Assembly (NCBI GenBank): GCA_051418075.1
Contig: JBPRGG010000099.1
Coordinates: 7,146-71,145 of the forward strand
DNA from: JBPRGG01 sp051418075
GTDB taxonomy: Bacteria; Bacteroidota; Bacteroidia; Cytophagales; Cyclobacteriaceae
Length of the DNA: 64,000 nucleotides
Direction of reading: 5' to 3'
The notes under the pieces were generated by a model that did no database searches, was not told the DNA's origin, and saw only the letters and a list, made by a program, of their open reading frames with translations. Numbering within the stretch: position 1 is the stretch's first letter; every line of letters starts with the position of its first letter. Both the position numbers and the translations under genes were made by a program. Of this stretch, positions 17,850 to 27,221 are shown one piece after another.

Positions 17850-18380
17850 ATGACAAGACAGGAGAAAACACAAGTTATAGAAGAATTAGTAGAAAAGTTT
17901 TCCAATACAAGCTTTTTTTATATTGCTGACAGCTCAGGTTTGGCTGTAGCCGATATAAATGAGTTTAGGAAAATGTGTTATGAAAAAGGTATTGAATATA
18001 GAATAGTTAAAAATACTTTAATTCAGAAGGCATTAGAAAGATTAGATACTGATTATTCTCCATTTAATCAGAAGGTTTTAAAAGGCACATCCGGGATCAT
18101 GTTTTCCCCGGAATCAAACAATTTGCCTGCCAAGATTATTAAGGATTTTAGAAAAAAAGGTTTTGAAAAACCATTACTGAAAGGTGCTTCCATCGATACC
18201 GCTCTGTTCATTGGACATGAGCAACTCGATACCTTAAGTAGTCTCAAATCCAAGGATGAATTGATTGGAGATATAATTGGTCTGTTGCAATCACCAGCTA
18301 AGAATGTATTGGGTGCATTACTTAGTGGTAAAAACAAATTGGCAGGTATTGTAAAAACCTTGTCTGATAAAGAAGAATAG
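17850..18380 (+). CDS. rplJ: 50S ribosomal protein L10
   Basis: 176 aa stalk base protein. The N-terminal rRNA-binding domain has YIADSSGLAVADINEFRKMCYEKGIEYRIVKNTL, and the C-terminal helix that binds L7/L12 dimers includes LLSGKNKLAGIVKTL. It is translated 2 bases after rplA and 37 bases before rplL. Confidence 0.97.
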   Translation: MTRQEKTQVIEELVEKFSNTSFFYIADSSGLAVADINEFRKMCYEKGIEYRIVKNTLIQKALERLDTDYSPFNQKVLKGTSGIMFSPESNNLPAKIIKDFRKKGFEKPLLKGASIDTALFIGHEQLDTLSSLKSKDELIGDIIGLLQSPAKNVLGALLSGKNKLAGIVKTLSDKEE

Positions 18381-18417
18381 TTTTGGTTAATCAAATTAAT
18401 TTAAATTAAGGAAAAAA

Positions 18418-18798
18418 ATGGCGGATTTAAAAGCATTTGCAGAACAGCTAGTGAATTTAACTGTGAAAGAGGTTAATGAATTAGCAGAAATCTTAAAAGA
18501 TGAATATGGAATTGAACCAGCAGCCGCAGCTGCTGCCGTAATGGCACCTGGTGCCGGTGGCGCAGCAGAAGAAGCAGTTGAAGAAAAAACATCTTTCGAT
18601 GTAATATTGAACTCAGCTGGAGCTGCAAAACTTAAAGTGGTAAAATCAGTTAAGGAATTAACCGGTTTAGGCTTAAAAGAAGCAAAAGATTTAGTAGATA
18701 GTGCTCCAAAACCTTTAAAAGAAGGTGTAACTAAGGACGAGGCTGAAGCCCTGAAAAAACAATTAGAAGAAGCTGGAGCAGAAGTAGAAATTAAATAG
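18418..18798 (+). CDS. rplL: 50S ribosomal protein L7/L12
   Basis: 126 aa. The N-terminal dimerisation helix (1-35), an alanine/glycine-rich hinge (about 36-58) and a C-terminal factor-binding domain with SVKELTGLGLKEAKDLVD are visible. It recruits EF-Tu, EF-G and IF2. Preceded by GGAAAAA, an A-rich leader that fits strong translation of this multi-copy protein. A structured spacer separates it from rpoB. Confidence 0.98.
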   Translation: MADLKAFAEQLVNLTVKEVNELAEILKDEYGIEPAAAAAAVMAPGAGGAAEEAVEEKTSFDVILNSAGAAKLKVVKSVKELTGLGLKEAKDLVDSAPKPLKEGVTKDEAEALKKQLEEAGAEVEIK

Positions 18799-18979
18799 AC
18801 GAATTTGACCATTTTTTCTAATGGTTGCAATATTCTCAGGCCTGGCAGAGTAGTCAGGTCTTTTCCTGTTTGTGCATGTTTTAACATGTACATATAATAT
18901 TTGAACCACATATCAGTTATATAGCAGCAGAATTCTGCTGTTAATATAGTTTATTCGCAAACTTAAAATACATATAACC
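18799..18979 (+). promoter_or_regulatory. Structured rplL-rpoB spacer with four hairpins (probable attenuator/processing region)
   Basis: In 181 bases I see four inverted repeats: ACCAT/ATGGT (18808-18825); AGGCCTG/CAGGTCT (18838-18861, one G-T), followed by TTTT; TGTGCATGTT/AACATGTACA (18871-18892, one G-T); and a perfect 16-base palindrome CAGCAGAATTCTGCTG (18925-18940). In E. coli the same spacer holds an attenuator and an RNase III site that lower rpoB relative to rplL, so this is the likely role here. A weak TTTG (18869-18872) and TATAATATTTG combination could be an additional rpoB promoter, but the spacing is not consensus. Confidence 0.6.
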
Positions 18980-21900
18980 TTGGTTAATACTAATCACACC
19001 ACAAGACAAAGTTTCGCAAAAATAAAAACTGTGATCGATTATCCGGATTTTCTGGATGTACAGCTAAAGTCTTTTAGCGACTTTTTTCAATTGGATACCC
19101 CAGCTGAAAAACGATCCCAGGAAGGTTTATTTAAAGTGTTTTCAGAAAATTTTCCTATTTCCGACTCTAGGGAAAATTTTGTTCTGGAGTTTATAGATTA
19201 TCTGGTCGATCCTCCAAAATATTCCGTGGGAGAATGTATTGATCGGGGTTTGACCTATTCTGTTCCCCTTAAAGCAAAATTAAGATTATCCTGCAATGAT
19301 GAGGATAATGAGGAATTTGAAACCATCGAGCAGGAAGTTTTCCTGGGGAATATCCCATACATGACTCCCAAAGGCTCTTTTGTGATCAACGGGGCAGAAA
19401 GGGTGATCGTTTCCCAACTTCATAGAAGCCCCGGAGTATTTTTTGCTCAAAGCAAGCATACCAATGGAACCAAGCTTTATTCCGCCAGAATCATTCCTTT
19501 TAAAGGTTCCTGGATAGAGTTTGCCACTGACGTGAATAATGTCATGTATGCCTATATTGACCGAAAAAAGAAATTTCCGGTAACTACCTTATTGCGTGCC
19601 ATTGGTTATGGTACAGATAAAGATATTCTGGACCTGTTTGGACTGTCAGAAGAAGTAGATGCTAATCAGAAGAACCTGAAAAAAGTAGTGGGAAGAAGAC
19701 TGGCAGCCAGAGTTCTTAGAACCTGGACAGAAGATTTTGTAGATGAAGATACCGGAGAGGTTGTTTCCATTGACCGTAATGAAGTGTTAATGGAAAGAGA
19801 TTCTGTGGTTAAAGAAGATGATATAGATATCATCCTTGAATCAGGTACTACTTCTATTATTCTGCACAGGGAAGATGTAAACATTACCGATTATTCCATT
19901 ATCTATAATACCCTGCAAAAAGATAATTCCAACTCGGAAAAAGAAGCAGTAGAGCAAATTTACCGGCAATTGCGTAATACAGAAGCACCGGATGAGCAAA
20001 CTGCCAGAGATATCATACAAAGCCTTTTCTTCAGTGATAAACGTTATGATCTGGGTGAAGTAGGACGTTACAGAATCAATAAAAAACTGAATCTGAATAT
20101 TGACTCCAGTGTCAGGGTTTTGACTACAGAAGATATTATCCTGATTGTAAAATACCTGATCGGACTGATCAATTCCAAAGCGGTGGTGGATGATATTGAC
20201 CACCTGAGCAACAGAAGGGTAAGAACTGTTGGAGAGCAGCTTTACAGCCAGTTTGGGGTAGGTCTGGCCCGGATGGCCCGAACCATTAAGGAAAGAATGA
20301 ATGTGCGGGATAATGAAGATTTTAAACCGGTTGATTTGATCAATGCCCGGACCCTATCTTCAGTAATAAACTCTTTCTTTGGTACCAACCAGCTTTCCCA
20401 GTTTATGGATCAGACAAATCCGCTGGCGGAAATCACACATAAACGAAGAATGTCTGCTTTAGGACCAGGAGGTTTATCCAGGGAAAGAGCAGGATTTGAA
20501 GTAAGGGATGTGCATTACACCCACTATGGCCGTTTATGTACCATTGAAACTCCGGAAGGACCCAACATTGGCCTGATCTCATCTCTTTGTGTTCACGCCA
20601 AGGTGAATAATATGGGCTTTATTGAAACCCCATACCGTACCTCTGAAACAGGAAAGGTGAATATGTCCGGTGATGTGATTTATCTTACCGCAGAAGAAGA
20701 AGATACACATAATATTGCCCAGGCTAATGCACCATTGGATGATATCGGGAGTTTTATAAATGATAAAGTAAAAGCCCGCTATGAGGGTGATTTTCCCTTG
20801 GTAGACCGCGATCAGGTATCTTATATGGATGTGGCTCCTAATCAAATAGTGTCAGTGGCAGCATCTCTTATCCCATTCCTGGAACATGACGATGCCAACC
20901 GGGCATTGATGGGATCAAATATGCAGCGACAGGCGGTGCCGTTGGTTAAACCCGAAGCCCCGATTGTAGGTACTGGTCTGGAAAACAGGGTTGCTTCCGA
21001 CTCCCGTTCCCTGATTATAGCAGAGGAAGATGGTACGATTGATTTTGTGGATGCAAAGAAAATTGTAGTACGCTATGATCTTTCGGATGAAAGGAAACTT
21101 ACCAGTTTTGATGATGAGGTCAAAACCTATGATTTGATCAAGTTCCGTAGAACTAATCAGGATACCTGTATTAACCTGCGCCCCACAGTGCACAAAGGAG
21201 AAAAAGTGAAAAAGGGACAGGTGATTTGCGATGGTTATGCTACCGACCGGGGTGAATTGGCCCTGGGAAGAAACCTTATGGTGGCGTTTATGCCATGGCA
21301 GGGTTACAATTTTGAAGATGCCATTGTAATTTCAGAAAAAGTTGTAAGAAACGATGTATTTACTTCTGTGCATATTGAAGAATTTGAGCTGGAAGTAAGG
21401 GATACTAAGCGTGGTGAGGAGGAATTGACTTCAGAGATTCCCAATGTGAGTGAGGAAGCTGTGAAAAACCTGGATGAAAATGGAATCATTCGGATAGGAG
21501 CAGAAATCAAGGAGGGAGATATACTGGTAGGAAAAATTACTCCTAAAGGAGAAACTGATCCCACCCCTGAAGAAAAGCTGCTAAGGGCCATTTTTGGAGA
21601 CAAGGCCGGAGATGTAAAAGATGCCTCTATGAAAGCGCCTCCTTCTCTAAAAGGAGTTGTGATAGACACTAAATTATTCTCAAGACCCAAGAAAGATAAG
21701 GATTTACGCAGCAAGGCCAAGAAAGAGGTAGAAATGCTTAAATCCAAGTACAGTCAGGATCTTACTTCCCTCAGAAATCTGATGATCCAGAAGATGACCA
21801 AATTACTGGAAGGTAAAGTGAGCCAGGGTGTGAAACATAAATTTGGAGATGAAATCATCTCCAAAGGGGTGAAGTTTGCTTTTCAGAATATTGATAACAA

Positions 21901-22852
21901 TATTTTCCCTGAAAAGAATGTTTACAGGGATGAAAGTACTTATAATGTAGCGGAAGAGGTGAATCTGCTGGCTGACCTTAATCTGGATAACTGGACTGAT
22001 GATGAGCATATCAATGAGCAGTTGGTGGTACTGGTGAAGAAATACAACAAGAAGCGGAATGATATCGCCGGAAATTTCAAAAGAGAGCGTTTTACCCTCG
22101 AAGTTGGAGATGAATTACCTGCGGGAATCGTACAACTGGCCAAAGTATATGTGGCTAAAAAGCGAAAGTTGAAGGTTGGTGATAAAATGGCAGGTAGACA
22201 CGGTAATAAAGGAGTAGTAGCAAAGATCGTAAGAGAGGAAGACATGCCATTCCTGGAAGATGGAACCCCGGTGGATATTGTGTTGAACCCCTTAGGTGTG
22301 CCATCCCGGATGAATTTAGGTCAGATATTTGAAACGGTGTTAGGTTGGGCTGGTCGCAGACTGGGTAAAACCTATGCCACACCAATATTTGACGGTGCTA
22401 CCATGGACGACATCCAGAAAGAACTGAAGTCGGCTAAATTGCCTGCTTTCGGTAGAACCTTCCTGTTTGATGGCCTAACCGGTGAAAAATTTGATCAACC
22501 CACCACCGTAGGCATTATTTACATGCTCAAACTCGGACACCTGGTAGATGATAAAATGCACGCCCGTTCTATAGGCCCCTACTCCTTAATAACTCAGCAA
22601 CCTCTGGGAGGTAAAGCCCAGTTTGGTGGCCAGCGATTTGGAGAAATGGAAGTGTGGGCACTTGAGGCATTTGGCGCTGCCAATGTTTTGCAGGAAATCC
22701 TGACCGTAAAATCAGACGATGTGATTGGCCGGGCTAAAGCATACGAAGCTATCGTAAAAGGTGAAAATATGGCTAAACCAAATATTCCTGAATCATTCAA
22801 TGTACTGGTGCATGAATTAAGAGGATTGGCCCTTGAAATTTCGTTAGATTAA
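18980..22852 (+). CDS. rpoB: DNA-directed RNA polymerase subunit beta
   Basis: 1290 aa catalytic-core subunit. The start is TTG 18980: upstream the frame reaches a stop at 18947 without ATG or GTG, and the conserved FAKIKTVIDYPDFL follows within 15 residues, leaving no internal ATG. The rifampicin region begins at G468 and keeps D477, H487 and S492 (E. coli D516, H526, S531), so a wild-type site is predicted. The YGRLCTIETPEGPNIGL and MAGRHGNKGVVAKI motifs are intact, and the C-terminus has the clamp segment EMEVWALEAFGAA. Confidence 0.98.
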   Translation: MVNTNHTTRQSFAKIKTVIDYPDFLDVQLKSFSDFFQLDTPAEKRSQEGLFKVFSENFPISDSRENFVLEFIDYLVDPPKYSVGECIDRGLTYSVPLKAKLRLSCNDEDNEEFETIEQEVFLGNIPYMTPKGSFVINGAERVIVSQLHRSPGVFFAQSKHTNGTKLYSARIIPFKGSWIEFATDVNNVMYAYIDRKKKFPVTTLLRAIGYGTDKDILDLFGLSEEVDANQKNLKKVVGRRLAARVLRTWTEDFVDEDTGEVVSIDRNEVLMERDSVVKEDDIDIILESGTTSIILHREDVNITDYSIIYNTLQKDNSNSEKEAVEQIYRQLRNTEAPDEQTARDIIQSLFFSDKRYDLGEVGRYRINKKLNLNIDSSVRVLTTEDIILIVKYLIGLINSKAVVDDIDHLSNRRVRTVGEQLYSQFGVGLARMARTIKERMNVRDNEDFKPVDLINARTLSSVINSFFGTNQLSQFMDQTNPLAEITHKRRMSALGPGGLSRERAGFEVRDVHYTHYGRLCTIETPEGPNIGLISSLCVHAKVNNMGFIETPYRTSETGKVNMSGDVIYLTAEEEDTHNIAQANAPLDDIGSFINDKVKARYEGDFPLVDRDQVSYMDVAPNQIVSVAASLIPFLEHDDANRALMGSNMQRQAVPLVKPEAPIVGTGLENRVASDSRSLIIAEEDGTIDFVDAKKIVVRYDLSDERKLTSFDDEVKTYDLIKFRRTNQDTCINLRPTVHKGEKVKKGQVICDGYATDRGELALGRNLMVAFMPWQGYNFEDAIVISEKVVRNDVFTSVHIEEFELEVRDTKRGEEELTSEIPNVSEEAVKNLDENGIIRIGAEIKEGDILVGKITPKGETDPTPEEKLLRAIFGDKAGDVKDASMKAPPSLKGVVIDTKLFSRPKKDKDLRSKAKKEVEMLKSKYSQDLTSLRNLMIQKMTKLLEGKVSQGVKHKFGDEIISKGVKFAFQNIDNNIFPEKNVYRDESTYNVAEEVNLLADLNLDNWTDDEHINEQLVVLVKKYNKKRNDIAGNFKRERFTLEVGDELPAGIVQLAKVYVAKKRKLKVGDKMAGRHGNKGVVAKIVREEDMPFLEDGTPVDIVLNPLGVPSRMNLGQIFETVLGWAGRRLGKTYATPIFDGATMDDIQKELKSAKLPAFGRTFLFDGLTGEKFDQPTTVGIIYMLKLGHLVDDKMHARSIGPYSLITQQPLGGKAQFGGQRFGEMEVWALEAFGAANVLQEILTVKSDDVIGRAKAYEAIVKGENMAKPNIPESFNVLVHELRGLALEISLD

Positions 22853-22860
22853 AAACATTT

Positions 22861-22910
22861 GGGAGGCCTGACCCTGTTCAGGTCATCCCCATTATATTTT
22901 AAAATATAAT
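22861..22910 (+). promoter_or_regulatory. Hairpin and perfect 20-base palindrome between rpoB and rpoC
   Basis: GGGAGGCCTG (22861-22870) pairs with CAGGTCATCCC (22879-22889) with one bulged A, a 10-bp stem. It is followed by the perfect palindrome ATTATATTTTAAAATATAAT (22891-22910), 8 bases before the rpoC ATG. The GGCCTG/CAGGTC core repeats that of the hairpin upstream of rpoB. Likely roles are RNA processing, stability or start-site accessibility. Confidence 0.55.
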
Positions 22911-22918
22911 CAAAAACT

Positions 22919-25900
22919 ATGGCATTTAGAAAGAATAAAAAATTAAATCAGGACTTTTCCAAAGTTACCATTAGTTTGGCTTCTCCTGAATCTATCCTGG
23001 ATAGCTCTCATGGTGAAGTCACTCAACCTGAAACAATCAATTACCGAACCTATAAGCCTGAAATGGGTGGTTTGTTTTGCGAGAGGATATTTGGTCCGGT
23101 AAAGGATTGGGAATGTCATTGCGGAAAATATAAAAGAATAAGATATAAAGGCATTATTTGTGACCGTTGCGGTGTAGAAGTGACTGAAAAGAAGGTGAGA
23201 AGAGAACGTATGGGTCATATTGAACTGGTAGTACCGGTAGCACATATCTGGTATTTCCGTTCACTACCTAATAAAATAGGCTATTTGCTGGGGCTCCCTA
23301 CCAAAAAGCTGGACCAAATCATTTATTACGAAAGGTATGTAGTGATCCAGCCCGGTATCAAAGAAGAAGAAGGGTTGAATCGTATGGACTTCCTTACAGA
23401 AGATGAATACCTGGATATTCTGGATAAGTTGCCTCGTGAAAACCAGTTACTTGATGATGACGATCCGGGTAAGTTTATAGCAAAAATGGGTGCCGAAGCC
23501 CTGGAAATGTTGTTGGCTCGCATTGATCTGGATGACCAGTCCTACAGTTTACGCCATCAGGCCGCTACAGATACCTCTCAGCAACGTAAAGCGGAAGCAC
23601 TAAAAAGATTGAAAGTTGTAGAAGCTTTCAGGGATGCCAGAACCCGGATTGAAAACCGTCCGGAATGGATGGTGATCAGAATGGTACCGGTAATACCCCC
23701 GGAATTAAGGCCATTGGTGCCACTGGACGGAGGAAGATTCGCTACTTCCGATTTGAATGATCTCTATCGCCGGGTAATTATCAGGAACAATCGACTAAAA
23801 CGATTGATCGATATCAAAGCCCCTGAAGTGATCTTAAGGAATGAAAAAAGAATGCTGCAGGAAGCTGTTGATTCCCTTTTTGATAATTCCAGAAAAGTAA
23901 ATGCAGTGCGTTCAGACGGAAACCGGGCCCTGAAGTCTTTGAGTGATATGCTTAAAGGGAAACAAGGTAGATTCCGACAGAACCTTTTAGGTAAAAGGGT
24001 GGACTATTCCGGGCGTTCTGTAATTGTGGTAGGTCCTGAATTGAAAATGCATGAATGCGGTTTACCTAAAGATATGGCAGCAGAGTTGTTTAAGCCCTTC
24101 ATTATCCGGAAACTGATAGAAAGAGGTATAGTAAAAACAGTTAAATCTGCTAAAAAAATCGTTGATCGTAAGGATCCGGTGGTTTGGGATATTCTGGAAA
24201 ATGTATTGAAAGGACACCCTGTAATGCTTAACAGAGCTCCAACCCTACACCGGTTGGGTATTCAGGCATTCCAGCCCAAATTGATTGAAGGAAAAGCAAT
24301 TCAGATCCATCCATTGGTTTGTACTGCCTTCAATGCTGACTTTGATGGCGACCAGATGGCGGTCCATGTACCCCTGGGTCATGAAGCGATCCTGGAAGCC
24401 TCAGTATTAATGCTGAGTAGCCATAACATATTGAATCCTGCCAATGGCGCACCAATTGCAGTGCCTTCTCAGGACATGGTGTTAGGCTTGTATTATATTA
24501 CCAAAGGCAGGAAAGGTGAACTGGGTGAAGGTAAAACTTATTACAATCCTGAAGAAGTGATCATTGCCATCAACGAAAAGAGGCTTTCAAAACATGCCCT
24601 GATCAAAGTAAGGACTTTGGTCAGAGATGATAAGAATCAATTGGTACTTCAGGTAATTGAAACTGTGGCCGGAAGGGTTATTTTTAACCAGTTTGTGCCG
24701 GAAGAAGTTGGTTTTGTAAATGAATTGCTGACTAAGAAAAAGTTGCAGCAGATCATTTCTAATGTATATAAAATATCAGGAATGGCCCGAACAGCCAAGT
24801 TCCTGGATGATATCAAGTATTTAGGATTCTCTAATGCTTATAAAGGTGGTCTTTCCATTGGTTTGAATGATGTGAAAATCCCCACTGAAAAGGATCAATT
24901 GATCGTCAATGCCAAGGAAGAGGTAGACAGCGTTTGGAATAATTACCTGATGGGGTTGATTACCGATAATGAGCGATATAATCAGGTAATTGATATCTGG
25001 ACCAGGGTTAATTCCAAAATCACCAATACCCTGATGAAACAACTGGAAGAAGATCAGCAAGGATTTAATCCGATCTATATGATGATGCACTCTGGTGCCC
25101 GGGGTTCCAGGGAGCAGATCAGGCAGTTGGGAGGAATGAGAGGTCTGATGGCCAAACCTCAGAAAAACCTTCAGGGTTCAGTAGGAGAAATTATTGAAAA
25201 CCCCATTCTTTCTAATTTTAAAGAAGGGTTAGATGTAATTGAATACTTTATTTCCACTCACGGTGCCAGAAAAGGTTTGGCAGATACAGCCCTTAAAACG
25301 GCTGATGCCGGATATTTGACCAGGAGGCTGGTGGATGTTGCTCAGGATATGGTTGTCAATGAGGATGATTGCGGAACCCTGAGAGGTTTAGCAGTAACTG
25401 CCTTAAAAGATAATGAAGATATTGTAGAGCCATTGTCTGAAAGAATTTTAGGTAGGGTTTCTGTTCATGACATTTATGATCCCCTTACGGATGAATTACT
25501 GGTATCTACCGGGGAAGAGATCAATGAGGAGATAGCCAGAATTATTGAAAAAACCAGCATCGAAGAAGTTGAAATTCGGTCTGTGTTGACCTGTGAAACA
25601 AAACAGGGAGTTTGCGCCAAATGTTATGGCCGGAACCTGGCTACAGGAAAGATGGCGCAGAGAGGCGAGGCTGTGGGCGTTATTGCAGCGCAGTCTATTG
25701 GTGAACCAGGAACCCAGCTGACCCTGAGAACTTTCCACGTAGGTGGTACTGCTTCAAATATTGCTGTGGAAGCTAATATTAAAGCCAAGTTCAGTGGAAA
25801 AGTGGAATTCGAAGAAATTCGGCACATCAATACAACCAACAACGATGGTGATGCAGTGAATGTGGTGATGGGAAGGTCTGGCGAGGTCAGGATTATAGAT

Positions 25901-27211
25901 GAAAAATCTAAAAAAGTACTAAATAGCAATCATGTTCCCTATGGTGCTTTCCTTAAGGTGAAAGAAGGAGACAAAGTAGAAAAAGGTGATGAATTGTGCA
26001 ATTGGGATCCTTATAATGCGGTGATTTTATCAGAGTTTGATGGAAAAATTGAATTTGAATCCATCGAAGAAGGAATTACTTTCCGGGAAGAATTTGATGA
26101 GCAAACCGGACACCGTGAGAAAGTGATTGTGGACACCAAGGATAAGACCAAGAACCCGGCCATAGGGGTGAAAGGCAAGAGTGAGTCCAAGTCATACAAC
26201 ATTCCGGTGGGAGCTCACCTGGCAGTGGATCAGGGTGATAAGATCAAAGCTGGTCAGGTACTGGCTAAAATCCCCAGAACTATGGGTAAATCCAGGGATA
26301 TTACTGGTGGTTTGCCCCGGGTAACGGAGTTATTTGAGGCCAGAAATCCATCCAATCCTGCTGTAGTGAGTGAAATTGATGGTGTGGTCACTTATGGCGG
26401 TATCAAAAGAGGAAATCGCGAAATATTTATTGAGTCTAAAGATGGCGTGAAGAAGCGTTATCTGGTGCCATTGTCTAAACATATCCTGGTTCAGGATAAT
26501 GATTATGTAAAAGCTGGGTATCCCTTATCGGATGGCGCTATCACGCCGGCTGACATACTGGCTATTAAAGGCCCTACTGCTGTGCAGGAATACCTGGTGA
26601 ATGAGATTCAGGAAGTATACCGGTTGCAAGGTGTGAAAATTAATGATAAGCACATTGAAACCATCGTAAGGCAGATGATGCAGAAGGTAGAGATTATCGA
26701 ACCCGGTGATACCAACTTCCTGCCTGGTCAGGTAGTGGATAAGTTCAACTTCCGGGAAGAAAATGATCTGATACTGGATAAAAAAGTGGTGGTGGAATCA
26801 GGAGATTCAGAAAATCTGAAGCCTGGTATGATCATTACATCCAGAAGGTTACGTGATGAAAATTCCAGTCTGAAACGGAAAGATATGAGCCTGGTTACGG
26901 TAAGAGATGCCGAGCCGGCAGTGTCCAGACCTACACTGCAGGGGATTACCCAGGCTTCTTTAGGTACAGAAAGCTGGATATCAGCTGCCTCCTTCCAGGA
27001 AACTACTAAAGTTTTGAGTGAAGCATCAATCAGAGGAAAGACAGACTATCTGATAGGACTGAAAGAAAATGTAATAGTTGGTCATCTGATTCCTGCCGGT
27101 ACAGGATTAAGGAATTACAGCAACATCATTGTAGGTTCTAAAGAAGAATATGAAGCTCTGATTGCTTCCAAGGAAGAATTTTCAAAATCAAAAGAACTTC
27201 AAACCAAGTAA
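22919..27211 (+). CDS. rpoC: DNA-directed RNA polymerase subunit beta'
   Basis: 1430 aa. The N-terminal zinc ribbon has C66, C68, C81 and C84. The catalytic NADFDGDQMAVH motif places Asp at 474, 476 and 478, which hold the active-site magnesium. The second zinc site is in CETKQGVCAKCYG, and the trigger-loop region follows with GEAVGVIAAQSIGEPGTQLTLRTFH. Length and domain order fit the Bacteroidota form. It starts 66 bases after rpoB and is followed 10 bases later by the DUF3467 gene. Confidence 0.99.
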   Translation: MAFRKNKKLNQDFSKVTISLASPESILDSSHGEVTQPETINYRTYKPEMGGLFCERIFGPVKDWECHCGKYKRIRYKGIICDRCGVEVTEKKVRRERMGHIELVVPVAHIWYFRSLPNKIGYLLGLPTKKLDQIIYYERYVVIQPGIKEEEGLNRMDFLTEDEYLDILDKLPRENQLLDDDDPGKFIAKMGAEALEMLLARIDLDDQSYSLRHQAATDTSQQRKAEALKRLKVVEAFRDARTRIENRPEWMVIRMVPVIPPELRPLVPLDGGRFATSDLNDLYRRVIIRNNRLKRLIDIKAPEVILRNEKRMLQEAVDSLFDNSRKVNAVRSDGNRALKSLSDMLKGKQGRFRQNLLGKRVDYSGRSVIVVGPELKMHECGLPKDMAAELFKPFIIRKLIERGIVKTVKSAKKIVDRKDPVVWDILENVLKGHPVMLNRAPTLHRLGIQAFQPKLIEGKAIQIHPLVCTAFNADFDGDQMAVHVPLGHEAILEASVLMLSSHNILNPANGAPIAVPSQDMVLGLYYITKGRKGELGEGKTYYNPEEVIIAINEKRLSKHALIKVRTLVRDDKNQLVLQVIETVAGRVIFNQFVPEEVGFVNELLTKKKLQQIISNVYKISGMARTAKFLDDIKYLGFSNAYKGGLSIGLNDVKIPTEKDQLIVNAKEEVDSVWNNYLMGLITDNERYNQVIDIWTRVNSKITNTLMKQLEEDQQGFNPIYMMMHSGARGSREQIRQLGGMRGLMAKPQKNLQGSVGEIIENPILSNFKEGLDVIEYFISTHGARKGLADTALKTADAGYLTRRLVDVAQDMVVNEDDCGTLRGLAVTALKDNEDIVEPLSERILGRVSVHDIYDPLTDELLVSTGEEINEEIARIIEKTSIEEVEIRSVLTCETKQGVCAKCYGRNLATGKMAQRGEAVGVIAAQSIGEPGTQLTLRTFHVGGTASNIAVEANIKAKFSGKVEFEEIRHINTTNNDGDAVNVVMGRSGEVRIIDEKSKKVLNSNHVPYGAFLKVKEGDKVEKGDELCNWDPYNAVILSEFDGKIEFESIEEGITFREEFDEQTGHREKVIVDTKDKTKNPAIGVKGKSESKSYNIPVGAHLAVDQGDKIKAGQVLAKIPRTMGKSRDITGGLPRVTELFEARNPSNPAVVSEIDGVVTYGGIKRGNREIFIESKDGVKKRYLVPLSKHILVQDNDYVKAGYPLSDGAITPADILAIKGPTAVQEYLVNEIQEVYRLQGVKINDKHIETIVRQMMQKVEIIEPGDTNFLPGQVVDKFNFREENDLILDKKVVVESGDSENLKPGMIITSRRLRDENSSLKRKDMSLVTVRDAEPAVSRPTLQGITQASLGTESWISAASFQETTKVLSEASIRGKTDYLIGLKENVIVGHLIPAGTGLRNYSNIIVGSKEEYEALIASKEEFSKSKELQTK

Positions 27212-27221
27212 TTGAATTCTA

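Noticed and set aside
18396..18911. 171-codon antisense open frame over rplL
   Set aside because: It mirrors the alanine-rich L12 coding sequence and shows no independent features.
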